A stretch of 16,378 bases of DNA. Origin: Bacteriovorax stolpii. Its GTDB lineage: Bacteria; Bdellovibrionota; Bacteriovoracia; Bacteriovoracales; Bacteriovoracaceae. The translations under genes and the position numbers were made by a program. Under the pieces are notes generated by a model. The model did no database searches and was not told the DNA's origin. It saw nothing but the letters and a program-made list of their open reading frames with translations. Numbering within the stretch: the stretch's first letter is position 1; every line of letters starts with the position of its first letter. The stretch spans positions 1-16,378 of the forward strand of contig CAMDDI010000048.1 in the NCBI GenBank assembly GCA_945890905.1, written 5' to 3'. This document shows positions 1 to 7,806 of the stretch, piece by piece.

Positions 1-1
1 T

Positions 2-625
2 CCATTTAGATTCTATATTCCTCTTTTTGGATTAGCGCCAAATATCCAAGTTAGTGATTACTATTTTGGAACAGATAAATTAAGCCACTTCTCATCAACA
101 GGCAGCATTTATTTCGCTCATTTTGTAAAAGCACTCAATAAAGGTAGGACTGCTCAAGAAGCCAAAGAAGAGGCCATACTTTGGGGTATTAATGACGAAC
201 TCTCCGTCCATGGATATTGGGCCAGTGGTGTTTTTAGCTTCGCCGATTTAGAATCCAACTTTCAAGGCTTACTTTTTTTTAAAAGATTATGTCTAGATGA
301 AAAAAATCCTTATCTAAGGTTAGTGGATCAAAAATGGACTATGCAAATTACTCCTGACATTCGTGACTACGTGAACGCCCAATGGGACGAAACTTTTAAT
401 CCATCTTATCTTCTTCCTAAAAACTGGGAGAAAGTTTCAAAGGTTTTAAAGCAAGACTATTGCCCTCATTTGCAGGATTCTTTGGTCAGGGACCGCATGT
501 CTTATTATCAAGAAACCAATGTTGAGAGTGAGTCCATGATATTCATTCAAAAAATACAATTACGGCCCAGCTCTCGGGTACCCAAGGTAAATGAACAATC
601 CTTTAAAACTCTTTGTTTACGCTAA
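2..625 (+). CDS. C-terminal part of an unrecognised protein (5' end outside window)
   Basis: The frame is open from base 2 to the TAA at 623-625, giving about 207 residues with no upstream stop, so the gene starts before the window. A GTG at 323 could be mistaken for a start, but the codons before it read as ordinary protein. Early in the visible part comes DKLSHFSSTG, then a helix with GRTAQEAKEEA, then GVFSFADLESNFQG. A D-K-x-x-H-F-x-x-x-G element followed by a GxxSxxDLxxNxxG element recalls small bacterial envelope proteins of the DUF2279/VanZ-like kind, but there is no clear membrane helix here and I do not assign a family. The C-terminal 90 residues are charged and featureless. It is the only plus-strand gene before 3112, and no terminator is visible after it. 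Confidence 0.75.
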   Translation, partial: PFRFYIPLFGLAPNIQVSDYYFGTDKLSHFSSTGSIYFAHFVKALNKGRTAQEAKEEAILWGINDELSVHGYWASGVFSFADLESNFQGLLFFKRLCLDEKNPYLRLVDQKWTMQITPDIRDYVNAQWDETFNPSYLLPKNWEKVSKVLKQDYCPHLQDSLVRDRMSYYQETNVESESMIFIQKIQLRPSSRVPKVNEQSFKTLCLR

Positions 626-721
626 AAGTTCGATGATAGAGTAATAGGCCGCCCAGCTAAGTACAACAGCATAAATCATTCTGACTGGTTCTATTTTGAC
701 GGGAGAATTTTTTCTTTTCAT
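617..721 (-). CDS. Possible 34-residue single-span membrane peptide
   Basis: On the minus strand an ATG at 721-719 opens 34 codons ending in TAA at 619-617. The peptide starts with a basic stretch (MKRKNSPVK) and continues with a hydrophobic segment from about residue 15 to 34 (MIYAVVLSWAAYYSIIELLA), the layout of a one-helix inner-membrane peptide with the N-terminus in the cytoplasm. A weak AAGG lies 4 nt before the ATG. The stop overlaps the end of the plus-strand gene by 9 bp, a common tail-to-tail arrangement. Against it: the ORF is short, the ribosome site is poor, and no homologue is known to me. An 11-bp inverted repeat at 810-834 lies upstream. Confidence 0.35.
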   Translation of the reverse strand: MKRKNSPVKIEPVRMIYAVVLSWAAYYSIIELLA

Positions 722-809
722 GTTGCCTTGGAAGAAAAATTGACTCAAACTTATCGTGCGTTTGTTCCCAGAAATTTACCTTTTCTTCATAAATTGAGAT
801 CTGGATTTA

Positions 810-834
810 GTTTTTGTTTAGAATAAACAAAAAC
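810..834. repeat. Perfect 11-bp inverted repeat, AT-rich, 3-nt loop
   Basis: Bases 810-820 and 824-834 are exact reverse complements around a GAA spacer. It lies in the 277-bp gap between the first gene and the FecR-like gene, 69 bp beyond the latter's stop. There is no T-run after the stem on either strand, so it is not a standard intrinsic terminator. It could be an operator, or a 3' hairpin protecting the FecR operon mRNA. Apart from this and the small ORF, I see nothing else in 626-902. Confidence 0.45.
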
Positions 835-902
835 CAGGTATGGTGTAACTATTGCATTAATTTTGATGGTGGATCCAAAGGTCTATACTAATCTACGTAT
901 TT

Positions 903-2192
903 CTACCTAAAGAGTGTTTTTTGCGAAAGAGCATCTAGGATCGGTTTAAGAGGAGCATGGGAAGCCAAGCTCTCTTTGGCCCATTTGAGAATTTTGATTC
1001 TTCTTTGAAGCAGCAGCAGACCTTCCTGCCGAGATTGTTTAGCATGGGCCATGTTTTTATCCTGCTCATCTATGTACTTGTGCAAGTCAACAATAATTGA
1101 TTCTCGAATTCTGGGCGATCCGAAAGTTGTGGGAAATCCCCTACTGGCCAAAAGTTTTTCTGAATAGAGGCGGCATCGACCTGTATTCTCTTCAAGGCAG
1201 GCCAGATCATTTTTGATTTTCGGGAATTCATGTTTGAGTATTTCAGCATCTTGTTCGGATTTGCTTTTTTCTGATGAGAGCTGTTCACTGAGTTGCTGAT
1301 TATAAACTTCAAATGCTGCTATTTCCCTTTCTACCGATTCTTTTAAGTAAGCCAGTTCAGATTTTTGTTCTATTGTTTCTTCAGTCACACTGGTTTTAGA
1401 GACCTGGGTAGAGAGATCACCCATTATTGCCACGAGATCACTCATCGAAGGGTGTTGTGCTGCTGCCTTGGCCAACCAGTCAAGTTTGCTCTCGATTTCA
1501 TTGATGCCTGCGGATTTAGAATTTCCATTTTTATTTACAAGGTAAGCTCTGCCGCCAGCAAATTCCTTGGTCACAGCTACTTTAAAATTTTCAACTTTAA
1601 CATCCCCAGTTTGAATAGCGATTAAGGAGTAGTCCCCGTCGGTTAAAATAAAGCTCTGAGTATTATTGGTAGTAAATAAAGCGCCAGTAGATTTGAATTT
1701 TAGATAACCTGCTTCAGATTCCTTAACATCTAGGTAGATTGCCCCTTGCTGTAGATGAAAAAGATTGTATGGGCTAAGAATTTCCTCTACATAAACTTTT
1801 GTCTTCTCAGTGAGGCGAATTTTAACTTGATGAGGCACACTGAATTCGATAACAACTGTACTAGCTTCAAGAGTTTCGATTACACTCCCAGCTTCAACTC
1901 CCATACCGTTTGTGGCCGGATCCCCAGAAAGAAGAACATTGCCTTGAATGTTTTTGAGTGTAACCGCTTTTACCACGACGGGAGCTGGTTTCAAGTTTTC
2001 TTCAATTTGAATTTTCTTAGTATGAACTTTAGCTCTTTTTTCTAAAAGAGGTTTAATACCGAAAAAATAAAGGCCAACAGTGATTACAAAAATCGAAAGG
2101 AGGATTTGTTTAACTGGAAGAGGTGGTTTATCAGCTTTGGTTTTTAATTTTGGTTTATTCTCGTCACCGAGAACTGGATTTCTTTTACTCAT
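903..2192 (-). CDS. Membrane-anchored FecR-like domain protein with C-terminal coiled coil
   Basis: The 429-residue protein has a basic, lysine-rich cytoplasmic N-terminus (1-28), one membrane helix at about 29-46 (ILLSIFVITVGLYFFGI), and then a periplasmic part. Residues about 79-215 resemble FecR-type beta domains: VTLKNIQGNVLLSG, then a 'maximal value / threshold' pattern (AGSVIETLEASTVVIEF), LHLQQG-like turns (FHLQQGAIYLDV) and IAIQTGDVKV. FecR domains bind or sense envelope ligands, often beside TonB receptors, but no sigma factor or receptor lies nearby. Residues about 265-325 are Glu/Lys/Gln-rich and probably coiled coil, with further helix to the end. Its ATG follows directly on the TAA of the upstream lipoprotein gene, so translation is probably coupled. 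An envelope structural or sensor role is inferred only. Confidence 0.75.
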   Translation of the reverse strand: MSKRNPVLGDENKPKLKTKADKPPLPVKQILLSIFVITVGLYFFGIKPLLEKRAKVHTKKIQIEENLKPAPVVVKAVTLKNIQGNVLLSGDPATNGMGVEAGSVIETLEASTVVIEFSVPHQVKIRLTEKTKVYVEEILSPYNLFHLQQGAIYLDVKESEAGYLKFKSTGALFTTNNTQSFILTDGDYSLIAIQTGDVKVENFKVAVTKEFAGGRAYLVNKNGNSKSAGINEIESKLDWLAKAAAQHPSMSDLVAIMGDLSTQVSKTSVTEETIEQKSELAYLKESVEREIAAFEVYNQQLSEQLSSEKSKSEQDAEILKHEFPKIKNDLACLEENTGRCRLYSEKLLASRGFPTTFGSPRIRESIIVDLHKYIDEQDKNMAHAKQSRQEGLLLLQRRIKILKWAKESLASHAPLKPILDALSQKTLFR

Positions 2193-2558
2193 TTATGACC
2201 TGTTTTCAGATTGAATTTGATGAATAATTTCAGGATCGCATTTTAGACCCACGCCCGTAGCAGGACGCTGATAAAAATTTCCCACTACAACATTGGCCCC
2301 GATATGAGCTCCACGATTTCTTAGAGCTGCATGAATTTCATTCTCGTGAACTGAATAGACCGGAGGAAAGTAAGATGCTTTAGCGTGAATAAAACCTAGA
2401 TCCTCACAGCCATATTTTTGAATCATCTTGTCTGCAATTTTTCTCATCTGAGCAATATCGCCATCAATCTCAACTAAGAAAACGTGTTTTCCTGATTCGC
2501 TCACATCCGCGCAAGATGCAAGGAGAAATATTGCGATAATACTTAAGTAAGCAAACAT
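2193..2558 (-). CDS. Small DUF4156-like lipoprotein
   Basis: 121 residues. The N-terminus is a lipoprotein signal: hydrophobic helix, then LLASC with the acylated cysteine at residue 16. The mature part has two more cysteines (about 51 and 106), suggesting a periplasmic disulfide. NEIHAALRNRGAHIGANVVV matches the 'N-x-x-R-N-x-A-x-x-x-G-A-N-x-V' region of DUF4156/RcsF-like lipoproteins, which are small outer-membrane or periplasmic proteins of mostly unknown role. A GGGGG stretch just upstream of the ATG may serve as ribosome site. The stop TAA abuts the ATG of the FecR-like gene, and the gene starts 26 nt after the acetyltransferase stop, so the three form one minus-strand operon. The family call is from motif memory and moderately secure. 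Confidence 0.75.
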   Translation of the reverse strand: MFAYLSIIAIFLLASCADVSESGKHVFLVEIDGDIAQMRKIADKMIQKYGCEDLGFIHAKASYFPPVYSVHENEIHAALRNRGAHIGANVVVGNFYQRPATGVGLKCDPEIIHQIQSENRS

Positions 2559-2584
2559 ACGGCCCCCAAGTCTAATATTATGCC

Positions 2585-3094
2585 TTATTCATTTTTTTTT
2601 TGAAAAGAAAACACCAAGGATTTATGAATAGTTGCGCCAAATAGAAGAGTCTTGGTCTGATTAAGAAGGACCCCGCCCGCAGAAGTATAAAACTGCCTTG
2701 CGGTAAGATTTTTCTCTAAAACCCAAACAAGAAATTCATGATTTTGTGTATGACCAAATGCTCTTAGGAGTTTTTGCCCTACGCCCTGACGTTGAAATTT
2801 TGGATCCACATAAAGTGCCCATAACTCCGCTGAGTAATCTGGAATTAACTGCGGATTAAGATTCTCCATACCTGCGGCAAAACCTAAAATCTGGGCCTGT
2901 TCTTCGACTACCAGACGAATAATATCGGAATTAAGCTCCATGCCTAACCGTAACGTTTCAGTCTCTTTTTGAACACTCATGGCCTTTAGATAATGATCGG
3001 GCAAAATGCCTTGATAGGTATTTTGCCAAGCTTTGACATGGATCTGGGCCACCGCTGGAGCATCCTCATAAATCATGGGCCTAATCATCTGCAT
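2585..3094 (-). CDS. GNAT-family N-acetyltransferase
   Basis: 169 residues, normal for a single GNAT domain. The N-terminus (IRPMIYEDAPAVAQIHVKAW, then TYQGILPDHYL) matches acetyltransferases that open with A-x-x-H-x-x-x-W...Y-x-G-I-x-P. The acetyl-CoA pyrophosphate loop is QRQGVG at about 101-106, after the strand ELWALYVDPKF. The later NLTARQFYTSAGG is motif B with the usual N-x-x-A-x-x-F-Y. The protein transfers acetyl from acetyl-CoA to an unknown amine. The first ATG is favoured because an AGGA lies 10 nt upstream. Only 17 bp separate it from the divergent Nudix gene, so the promoters must overlap coding sequence. It heads the operon with the lipoprotein and FecR-like genes. Confidence 0.9.
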   Translation of the reverse strand: MQMIRPMIYEDAPAVAQIHVKAWQNTYQGILPDHYLKAMSVQKETETLRLGMELNSDIIRLVVEEQAQILGFAAGMENLNPQLIPDYSAELWALYVDPKFQRQGVGQKLLRAFGHTQNHEFLVWVLEKNLTARQFYTSAGGVLLNQTKTLLFGATIHKSLVFSFQKKNE

Positions 3095-3111
3095 AAGGCT
3101 ATTTTCCTATC

Positions 3112-3525
3112 ATGAAAGTCAAAGTTCTTTCTTCTGGAATTATTCCTGTTCGTCATGTTGAAGGTCAATGGTTGTTTCTATTGCTTCGAATTTACACGTA
3201 CTGGGATTTCCCCAAGGGTGAGATTCATCCGGGAGAAGACCAATGGATTGCGGCCTTAAGAGAGCTCTATGAAGAAACCAATATCAAAACAGCAAGAGAT
3301 CTTTGGAATAAGCAGTTCATCGAAACTGAACCCTATAGTAAAGGTAAAGTAGCGCGCTATTATCTTGGTGAAGTTGATGATCAAGTCATCCAACTTCTTC
3401 CCAATCCAGAAACGGGAATCATTGAGCATCATGAATATCGCTGGCTAAAATATGAAGAAGCTAGAAAACTTTTAGGTCCCAGGCTTAAGGTAGTGATCGA
3501 CTGGGCCCATGAAATTTTAATTTAG
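3112..3525 (+). CDS. Nudix hydrolase, asymmetric Ap4A hydrolase (NUDT2-like) type
   Basis: 137 residues, one Nudix domain. The box runs from G36 to I58 (GEIHPGEDQW...RELYEETNI) and keeps the G-x5-E-x7-R-E-L-x-E-E core; the usual glycine near its end is N57. YWDFPKGEIHPGED before the box and HEYRWLKYEEARKLL near the C-terminus are signatures of the NUDT2-like diadenosine tetraphosphate hydrolases, which cut Ap4A to ATP and AMP with Mg2+. The expected role is clearing dinucleoside polyphosphates in the cytoplasm, though related members act on capped RNA. The start has only a distant AAGG (13 nt upstream), but the family's first strand begins right after this Met. The stop overlaps the convergent ATPase gene by 4 bp. 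Confidence 0.92.
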   Translation: MKVKVLSSGIIPVRHVEGQWLFLLLRIYTYWDFPKGEIHPGEDQWIAALRELYEETNIKTARDLWNKQFIETEPYSKGKVARYYLGEVDDQVIQLLPNPETGIIEHHEYRWLKYEEARKLLGPRLKVVIDWAHEILI

Positions 3526-5309
3526 TAAACAATCTTGAGAATCTCTTCCATGCATGTTTCACCTTGGGCCACTTTTCTTGCTCCATTCACGCGAATAGAA
3601 GTGTAGCTTCCACGAGTTTTTTCACGCAATTCTGAGACTTCAACCTTAGAGTGAATAACACGCTTAATTTCATCATTCATTTTCACTAATTCATAAACGC
3701 AAAGTCGTCCTATATAGCCAGTCTGTTTACACTCCTCGCAACCAACAGCTTCAAAGAACTGCTCTGGGAGAGGAAGTTTTTCGCCATCAAGAAGTGCTTC
3801 CCATTTATTTTTATCTGCTGGCACACCTTTCTTGCAATGGGGACAAAGTCTTTTAACAAGTCTTTGTGCGAGAATTCCCGTTAGAGAAGAATTGATCAAG
3901 AATGATGGAAGACCAAGATCAATGAGACGTTGAATGGTTGCAAGTGCACCATTCGTATGGAGGGTGCTAAAAACTAAGTGACCAGTGAGTGAGCTTTGAA
4001 TCGCCATCTCTCCAGTTTCCCGGTCACGAATCTCTCCCACCATGATGATATCTGGATCTTGTCTTAAAAACGCACGGATGCATTCAGCAAAGTTCATTCC
4101 AATCTGCGTATTAATTTCAACCTGGTTAAAATTGTCCACTTCCATCTCAATAGGATCTTCGGCAGTGCAAACATTTACGTCTGGAGTGGCTACTTTATTT
4201 AGTGTGGTGTAAAGAGTTGTCGTTTTCCCTGAACCAGTTGGTCCAGTCACTAGAATAAGGCCTTGCGGCTGGGTAATAAGATCTGTCCAAGTTTTTAAAT
4301 CTTCAGGATGAAACCCAATGAAAGATAAATCTTTTCCGGCAACGTTCTTATCAAAAATACGCACAACAAGTTTTTCACCGAAATTAGTAGGAAGAGTAGA
4401 AAGTCTCATTTCCACTTGCTTACCATTTTCCAAAACACGTTTGATACCACCATCTTGGGGTTTTCTTTTTTCATCAATTTTCATTTCACCTAAAATTTTA
4501 AAGCGCGAAATAATCATTACGAGAGCTTCATGATCCAATCGGTAAACAGTTCTGAGATCTCCATCCACCCGGAAGCGCACTTGTCCCATACCTTTCTTCG
4601 GCTCAAGATGAATATCAGAAGCACGCTCAATGGTAGCGAAGTTAATCAACCAATCTACAATTTTAGTAATGTAGCCCTCTTGGGCTCCAAGTTTTCTACC
4701 TTTGGATTTCTCAATCAGCTGCTCAAGCTCATCGGCACGACCCTGACGTAAAAGTCTGAGCTTCTCTGTGCCCCTGGTTCCCTGATCTTGGTTCATGGCA
4801 CGGAAAGCTTTTTGAACCACGTAGATTTCATTCAACAAATGCTTAATTTGTTTGGGAGAGCTGAGTTGAATTTCAATCTTGCGCTTGATCTGCCCTTTCA
4901 CTTCATCCATCCATGCCAGCGCAAAGGGTTCAGCCGTCATGAAAACCACTTTCTCTTCACTCACAAAAATAGGAACAATGTTTAAGCGGTCAACATAAGC
5001 GTGAGGCAAAACAGAGCCCACCACTTCAAGACTTATATTTAAGATATCTACCCGTTGATAGGTTAGACCCCAGGCTTCAGCAATAGCATTCAAAATTTCA
5101 TCTTGAGTAAATGATTTGCCTGGATTTTTTCTATCGGGAAAATTAATTGAATTGAGAAGTGTAAGAGGATGCTCTTTGGTTTTGTTCCACGCTCTAAGAA
5201 GTGTCTCGCCTTCAGTAATTGAAATCATGCCATTGCGAACTAATGGTTGAAGCACGTCTCTTGGAGTGAGAACGCGGTCTTCATTTTCATACTGAGGAAT
5301 AACGGCCAT
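3522..5309 (-). CDS. GspE/PilB-type secretion or type IV pilus assembly ATPase
   Basis: 595 residues. The N-terminal part (about 60-165) is an MshEN/T2SSE_N-like domain, whose members can bind c-di-GMP. The C-terminal ATPase has Walker A GPTGSGKT (356-363), the Asp box AEDPIE (383-388), Walker B IIMVGEIRD (421-429) and the His box TGHLVFSTLHT (442-452). A Cys4 zinc site is formed by C489, C492, C524 and C527, typical of GspE and PilB and absent from PilT retraction ATPases. It works as a hexamer at the inner membrane, powering pilus or pseudopilus extension. AAGGAG lies 5 nt before the ATG. No pilus or secretion partner genes are adjacent, so PilB versus GspE is undecided. Confidence 0.93.
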   Translation of the reverse strand: MAVIPQYENEDRVLTPRDVLQPLVRNGMISITEGETLLRAWNKTKEHPLTLLNSINFPDRKNPGKSFTQDEILNAIAEAWGLTYQRVDILNISLEVVGSVLPHAYVDRLNIVPIFVSEEKVVFMTAEPFALAWMDEVKGQIKRKIEIQLSSPKQIKHLLNEIYVVQKAFRAMNQDQGTRGTEKLRLLRQGRADELEQLIEKSKGRKLGAQEGYITKIVDWLINFATIERASDIHLEPKKGMGQVRFRVDGDLRTVYRLDHEALVMIISRFKILGEMKIDEKRKPQDGGIKRVLENGKQVEMRLSTLPTNFGEKLVVRIFDKNVAGKDLSFIGFHPEDLKTWTDLITQPQGLILVTGPTGSGKTTTLYTTLNKVATPDVNVCTAEDPIEMEVDNFNQVEINTQIGMNFAECIRAFLRQDPDIIMVGEIRDRETGEMAIQSSLTGHLVFSTLHTNGALATIQRLIDLGLPSFLINSSLTGILAQRLVKRLCPHCKKGVPADKNKWEALLDGEKLPLPEQFFEAVGCEECKQTGYIGRLCVYELVKMNDEIKRVIHSKVEVSELREKTRGSYTSIRVNGARKVAQGETCMEEILKIVY

Positions 5310-5380
5310 AGAGACTCCTTACAGAGACCTAATCGGTAAATCCTAGAAAAAACCCTGTTAAATATTAATGTGGATCAATC

Positions 5381-6148
5381 TTATCGGTTGATCTGGAATT
5401 TGAGCTCAATCCCCAAGTGATCACTAGGCGGGACGGGAGCATTTACAAATAAACGGCGAAAATGTGGCCCTGAAATTGATTGAGCAAAACTCTTGGATAT
5501 CCAAAATCCATCAAAAGTACTTTTGGGATTTGAAGAGGGATAAGTTGGCCCTCCAAAAATAGAAATCCAACCGTTCTCTTTGAGAACTCCTGTTTCCGAA
5601 TCTTTCGGATTGCTATTCATATCCCCAAACATGATGGTGTTACGATTTTTGAAAATTGAATTGAGAGTTCTAAATTGAGTAGCGCGAATTTGAGGAAGTG
5701 CAAAATGAGTATGTGTCGTAACGGCCCAAACATTTCCTAAGTTAATGGCCAGGTAACCATTCTCAAAACCTTTCATGCTCGGAAGCATATGAGCTTCAGA
5801 GCCCAAAACTTTATGCTTTGTAATAATTAATAGCTGCTCATGAAATTTAATAAATGAGCGGTGAGTGTTGAAAGTCTTCCAGTATGTAACTTCGTACCCT
5901 CCCTCGCTCAGGCCTTTAAGGATATATGAAGTCATATCAACATCTTGATTAAAACAAACTTCTTGGAAACCTAGAACATCAGCATCGCTGTCAAGGGCCT
6001 CATTAATAACCAAATCCAAACGTCCTTTCCAGTCACCTAAACCACAGTGAAGATTCATAGAAAAAATAGTCATGGTTGTTCCAGCATAAGCAGTAAAACT
6101 TAAGGCCAGACTCAAAACTACAAAGCTCAAAACAAGGGATTTCTTCAT
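5381..6148 (-). CDS. Secreted endonuclease/exonuclease/phosphatase (EEP) family protein
   Basis: 255 residues. Residues 1-22 are a Sec signal peptide (MKK, hydrophobic core, AYA before G23). The mature protein has the EEP-fold metal-site motifs in order: MNLHCG (N32), DADVLGFQEV (E63), THTHFALPQ (H146/H148), MFGDMNSNP (D176, N178) and PSDHLGI (D243, H244). The family includes DNase I-like nucleases, sphingomyelinases and inositol phosphatases. Substrate cannot be told from sequence, but export points to an extracellular or periplasmic phosphodiester, such as DNA or phospholipid. The ATG has no good ribosome site, but the signal peptide fixes the start. A terminator-like hairpin lies 28 bp upstream at 6176-6211. 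Confidence 0.88.
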   Translation of the reverse strand: MKKSLVLSFVVLSLALSFTAYAGTTMTIFSMNLHCGLGDWKGRLDLVINEALDSDADVLGFQEVCFNQDVDMTSYILKGLSEGGYEVTYWKTFNTHRSFIKFHEQLLIITKHKVLGSEAHMLPSMKGFENGYLAINLGNVWAVTTHTHFALPQIRATQFRTLNSIFKNRNTIMFGDMNSNPKDSETGVLKENGWISIFGGPTYPSSNPKSTFDGFWISKSFAQSISGPHFRRLFVNAPVPPSDHLGIELKFQINR

Positions 6149-6175
6149 AAGAAATTTCTAGCATTTCATAGGTCT

Positions 6176-6211
6176 AAAAAAAAGCAGTTCCGCTCATTCT
6201 TACACTGCTTT
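6176..6211 (-). terminator. 8-bp inverted repeat with T-tract on the minus strand, upstream of the EEP gene
   Basis: Bases 6181-6188 and 6204-6211 are perfect reverse complements with a 15-nt loop. Read on the minus strand, the stem is followed by a run of Ts (complement of the A-run from 6176). That is an intrinsic-terminator layout, but it sits between two divergent genes, just ahead of the EEP start. It could be an attenuator in the EEP leader, the end of antisense RNA from the HutD-like gene, or an operator. Confidence 0.4.
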
Positions 6212-6245
6212 AAGTATGGGATTTTCCAAGAATAATGATTAATTA

Positions 6246-6878
6246 ATGATAGGACTATCCGTCATTAGTCTAAAAGGCTTAAAATTTTATCGCAACCACT
6301 TAAAACCGCAAAGGCGCGAATTGAAAATACTTAGTCAAAAAGATTTCAAACCCATGCTTTGGAAAAACGGTGCAGGTCACACCACGGAACTTATCCGTCT
6401 TGATCACCCTACAGATCCGGACATGTTTTCATTACGGATATCAATTGCCGATGTAACAACATCAGGACCATTTTCAGTTTTTAAAAGGATCGATCGAATT
6501 CTTTTTATGCTTGAAGGCGACGGCATGGTTTTAGAATTTGAAGATGATACTAAAATTAGACTGGATCGACCTTTCAATCCCATTTATTTTCCTGGAGAAG
6601 CAGAAGTTCACTCAAAGCTAATTGGTGGACCTAATAAAGATTTAAACGTGATGTATGACCGGACAGTGGGTGAAGCGAAGGTAGACTTTATCCTCTCAAA
6701 AGGCATTGTTGAAGTTGGAGGAATGGGCCAGCATTTTTGTTTTAACTGGAAGAACTCTCTCTCGGTCAAAGAACAAGTTCTCCCAGAGCAAACACTTATC
6801 GTTCTTGATTCTGGAGAGAAGCTTCAGGTAAAACTTCCCTCTGACTCGATACTTATCGTCGTAACTTTTACTACTTAA
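6246..6878 (+). CDS. HutD/Ves-family cupin protein
   Basis: 210 residues from the first ATG. WKNGAGHTTELI (39-50), then RISIADVTTSGPFSVFKRIDRILFMLEGDGM (62-94), is the characteristic HutD/Ves pattern (W-K-N-G-x-G-x-T, S-x-A-x-V, G-P-F-S-x-F-x-x-x-D-R). HutD is a bicupin found in histidine-utilisation operons; Ves (E. coli YdjR relatives) is linked to cold responses; neither has a settled activity. No hut genes are nearby. The start is uncertain: the first 25 residues have no counterpart that I know in the family, and a TTG at 6321 (residue 26) has AAGG 6 nt before it, right at the domain edge, while the ATG at 6246 lacks a clear ribosome site. The 3' end overlaps the convergent gene by 8 bp. 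Confidence 0.85.
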   Translation: MIGLSVISLKGLKFYRNHLKPQRRELKILSQKDFKPMLWKNGAGHTTELIRLDHPTDPDMFSLRISIADVTTSGPFSVFKRIDRILFMLEGDGMVLEFEDDTKIRLDRPFNPIYFPGEAEVHSKLIGGPNKDLNVMYDRTVGEAKVDFILSKGIVEVGGMGQHFCFNWKNSLSVKEQVLPEQTLIVLDSGEKLQVKLPSDSILIVVTFTT

Positions 6879-7683
6879 TCGTCAGGTAGACATAAGGTTG
6901 TTTCACCTTGAATTTATCTGATTCGTTTTTCTTGAGTTCATTGAACACTTGGCCAGTTACTCCGAGAATTCCGAGCTTCACTTCGTTTATTTTAATCGTA
7001 AGAACACCATTCGATGCATCATAGCTTAAGTTTCCATTACTTTTAATTTTCCCTGAGATCTGGGCCTTAATGTCTGCCGAGAGATCATATTTACCACCGT
7101 TCACATTGGCGCTGAGTGATTTAACAGTGACCCCACCTCGAGCCGTTTTAGTTTTTGGAGAAAGAGCTCTTGCGAGAGATTCTGTAAATTTCATCAACGC
7201 AGACTGACTAAACTGAGAAGATCTGAGAGTCATCTTTTGAATACAGCCACTCACCACTTCATCCATGACCTCTTTTTGAGTAGCATCTCTGGCACAATTT
7301 AGAGTGAGATTTTTTAAGGTCAATGAATCTTTATCGGAATCAAAAGTCGCTTCAACTACTGAAAGAGAGAGTGCATCTTTCAGGGAGAGATTGAAACCCT
7401 CAATAGACATGTCTTTGGCATTTTTTGCGATATCTGGGGCATCTTTGAATTCAAAACTTTGATAGTGGGATCCGCTTACATTAATTAAGAAAACACTGTC
7501 CTTCTTTTCAACCTCAACCTGAACACCGTTTTGCAACAATGAATCACTCATCTGAAAAACTGAAGCTGAACCAGAACCTTTAGGGTCAGAATAATTAAAA
7601 TTGAAATCTTTTACTTCCCCTCGAGTTGGGGCGGCAAGTGCTGCTGTTGAAATAAGCAAACTCGCCAATAAGGTTTTCATCAT
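6871..7683 (-). CDS. Secreted protein of unknown function
   Basis: 270 residues. A Sec signal peptide covers about 1-18 (MMKTLLASLLISTAALA, then AP). The mature part alternates polar and hydrophobic residues as in all-beta proteins, with repeated short strands (LTLKNLTLNC, GVTVKSLSANVNGG, DLSADIKAQISGKIKSNG). Only two cysteines (about 130 and 147) are visible and may form a periplasmic disulfide. I do not recognise the family; the beta pattern and 'gradually layered' strands recall lipid-binding AsmA/DUF2993-like proteins, but that is a guess. AAGGA lies 8 nt before the first of two adjacent ATGs. It converges on the HutD-like gene with no terminator between. A hairpin covers its ribosome site. 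Confidence 0.8.
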   Translation of the reverse strand: MMKTLLASLLISTAALAAPTRGEVKDFNFNYSDPKGSGSASVFQMSDSLLQNGVQVEVEKKDSVFLINVSGSHYQSFEFKDAPDIAKNAKDMSIEGFNLSLKDALSLSVVEATFDSDKDSLTLKNLTLNCARDATQKEVMDEVVSGCIQKMTLRSSQFSQSALMKFTESLARALSPKTKTARGGVTVKSLSANVNGGKYDLSADIKAQISGKIKSNGNLSYDASNGVLTIKINEVKLGILGVTGQVFNELKKNESDKFKVKQPYVYLTIK

Positions 7684-7693
7684 AAAAATAGTC

Positions 7694-7719
7694 CTTTCAC
7701 AAAATTAATACTGTGAAAG
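7694..7719 (-). promoter_or_regulatory. Hairpin overlapping the ribosome site of the secreted protein gene
   Basis: CTTTCAC (7694-7700) and GTGAAAG (7713-7719) are a perfect 7-bp inverted repeat around a 12-nt AT-rich loop. In the minus-strand mRNA the 3' arm is GTGAAAG, the start of the GTGAAAGGA ribosome site, so folding would hide part of it. It could equally be a DNA operator. Apart from this I see nothing in 7720-7806. Confidence 0.35.
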
Positions 7720-7806
7720 TCCTATCGGATCAGAATTTTAGAGTGATGATTGTGAAGGCCGGTTCATATCCCTAGGGGAAAAAAACTCCAGCAAAGAACT
7801 ATTGTC

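Noticed and set aside
323..625. A 100-residue gene starting at the GTG at 323
   Set aside because: The frame is open back to base 2 with protein-like composition, so the GTG is internal to a truncated gene.
3522..5309. PilT-type retraction ATPase
   Set aside because: It has an N-terminal MshEN-like domain and a Cys4 zinc site, which PilT lacks.
5373..5393. GATCAA/TTGATC inverted repeat at the 3' end of the EEP gene as a terminator
   Set aside because: Only 6 bp, partly inside coding sequence, with no T-run on the minus strand.
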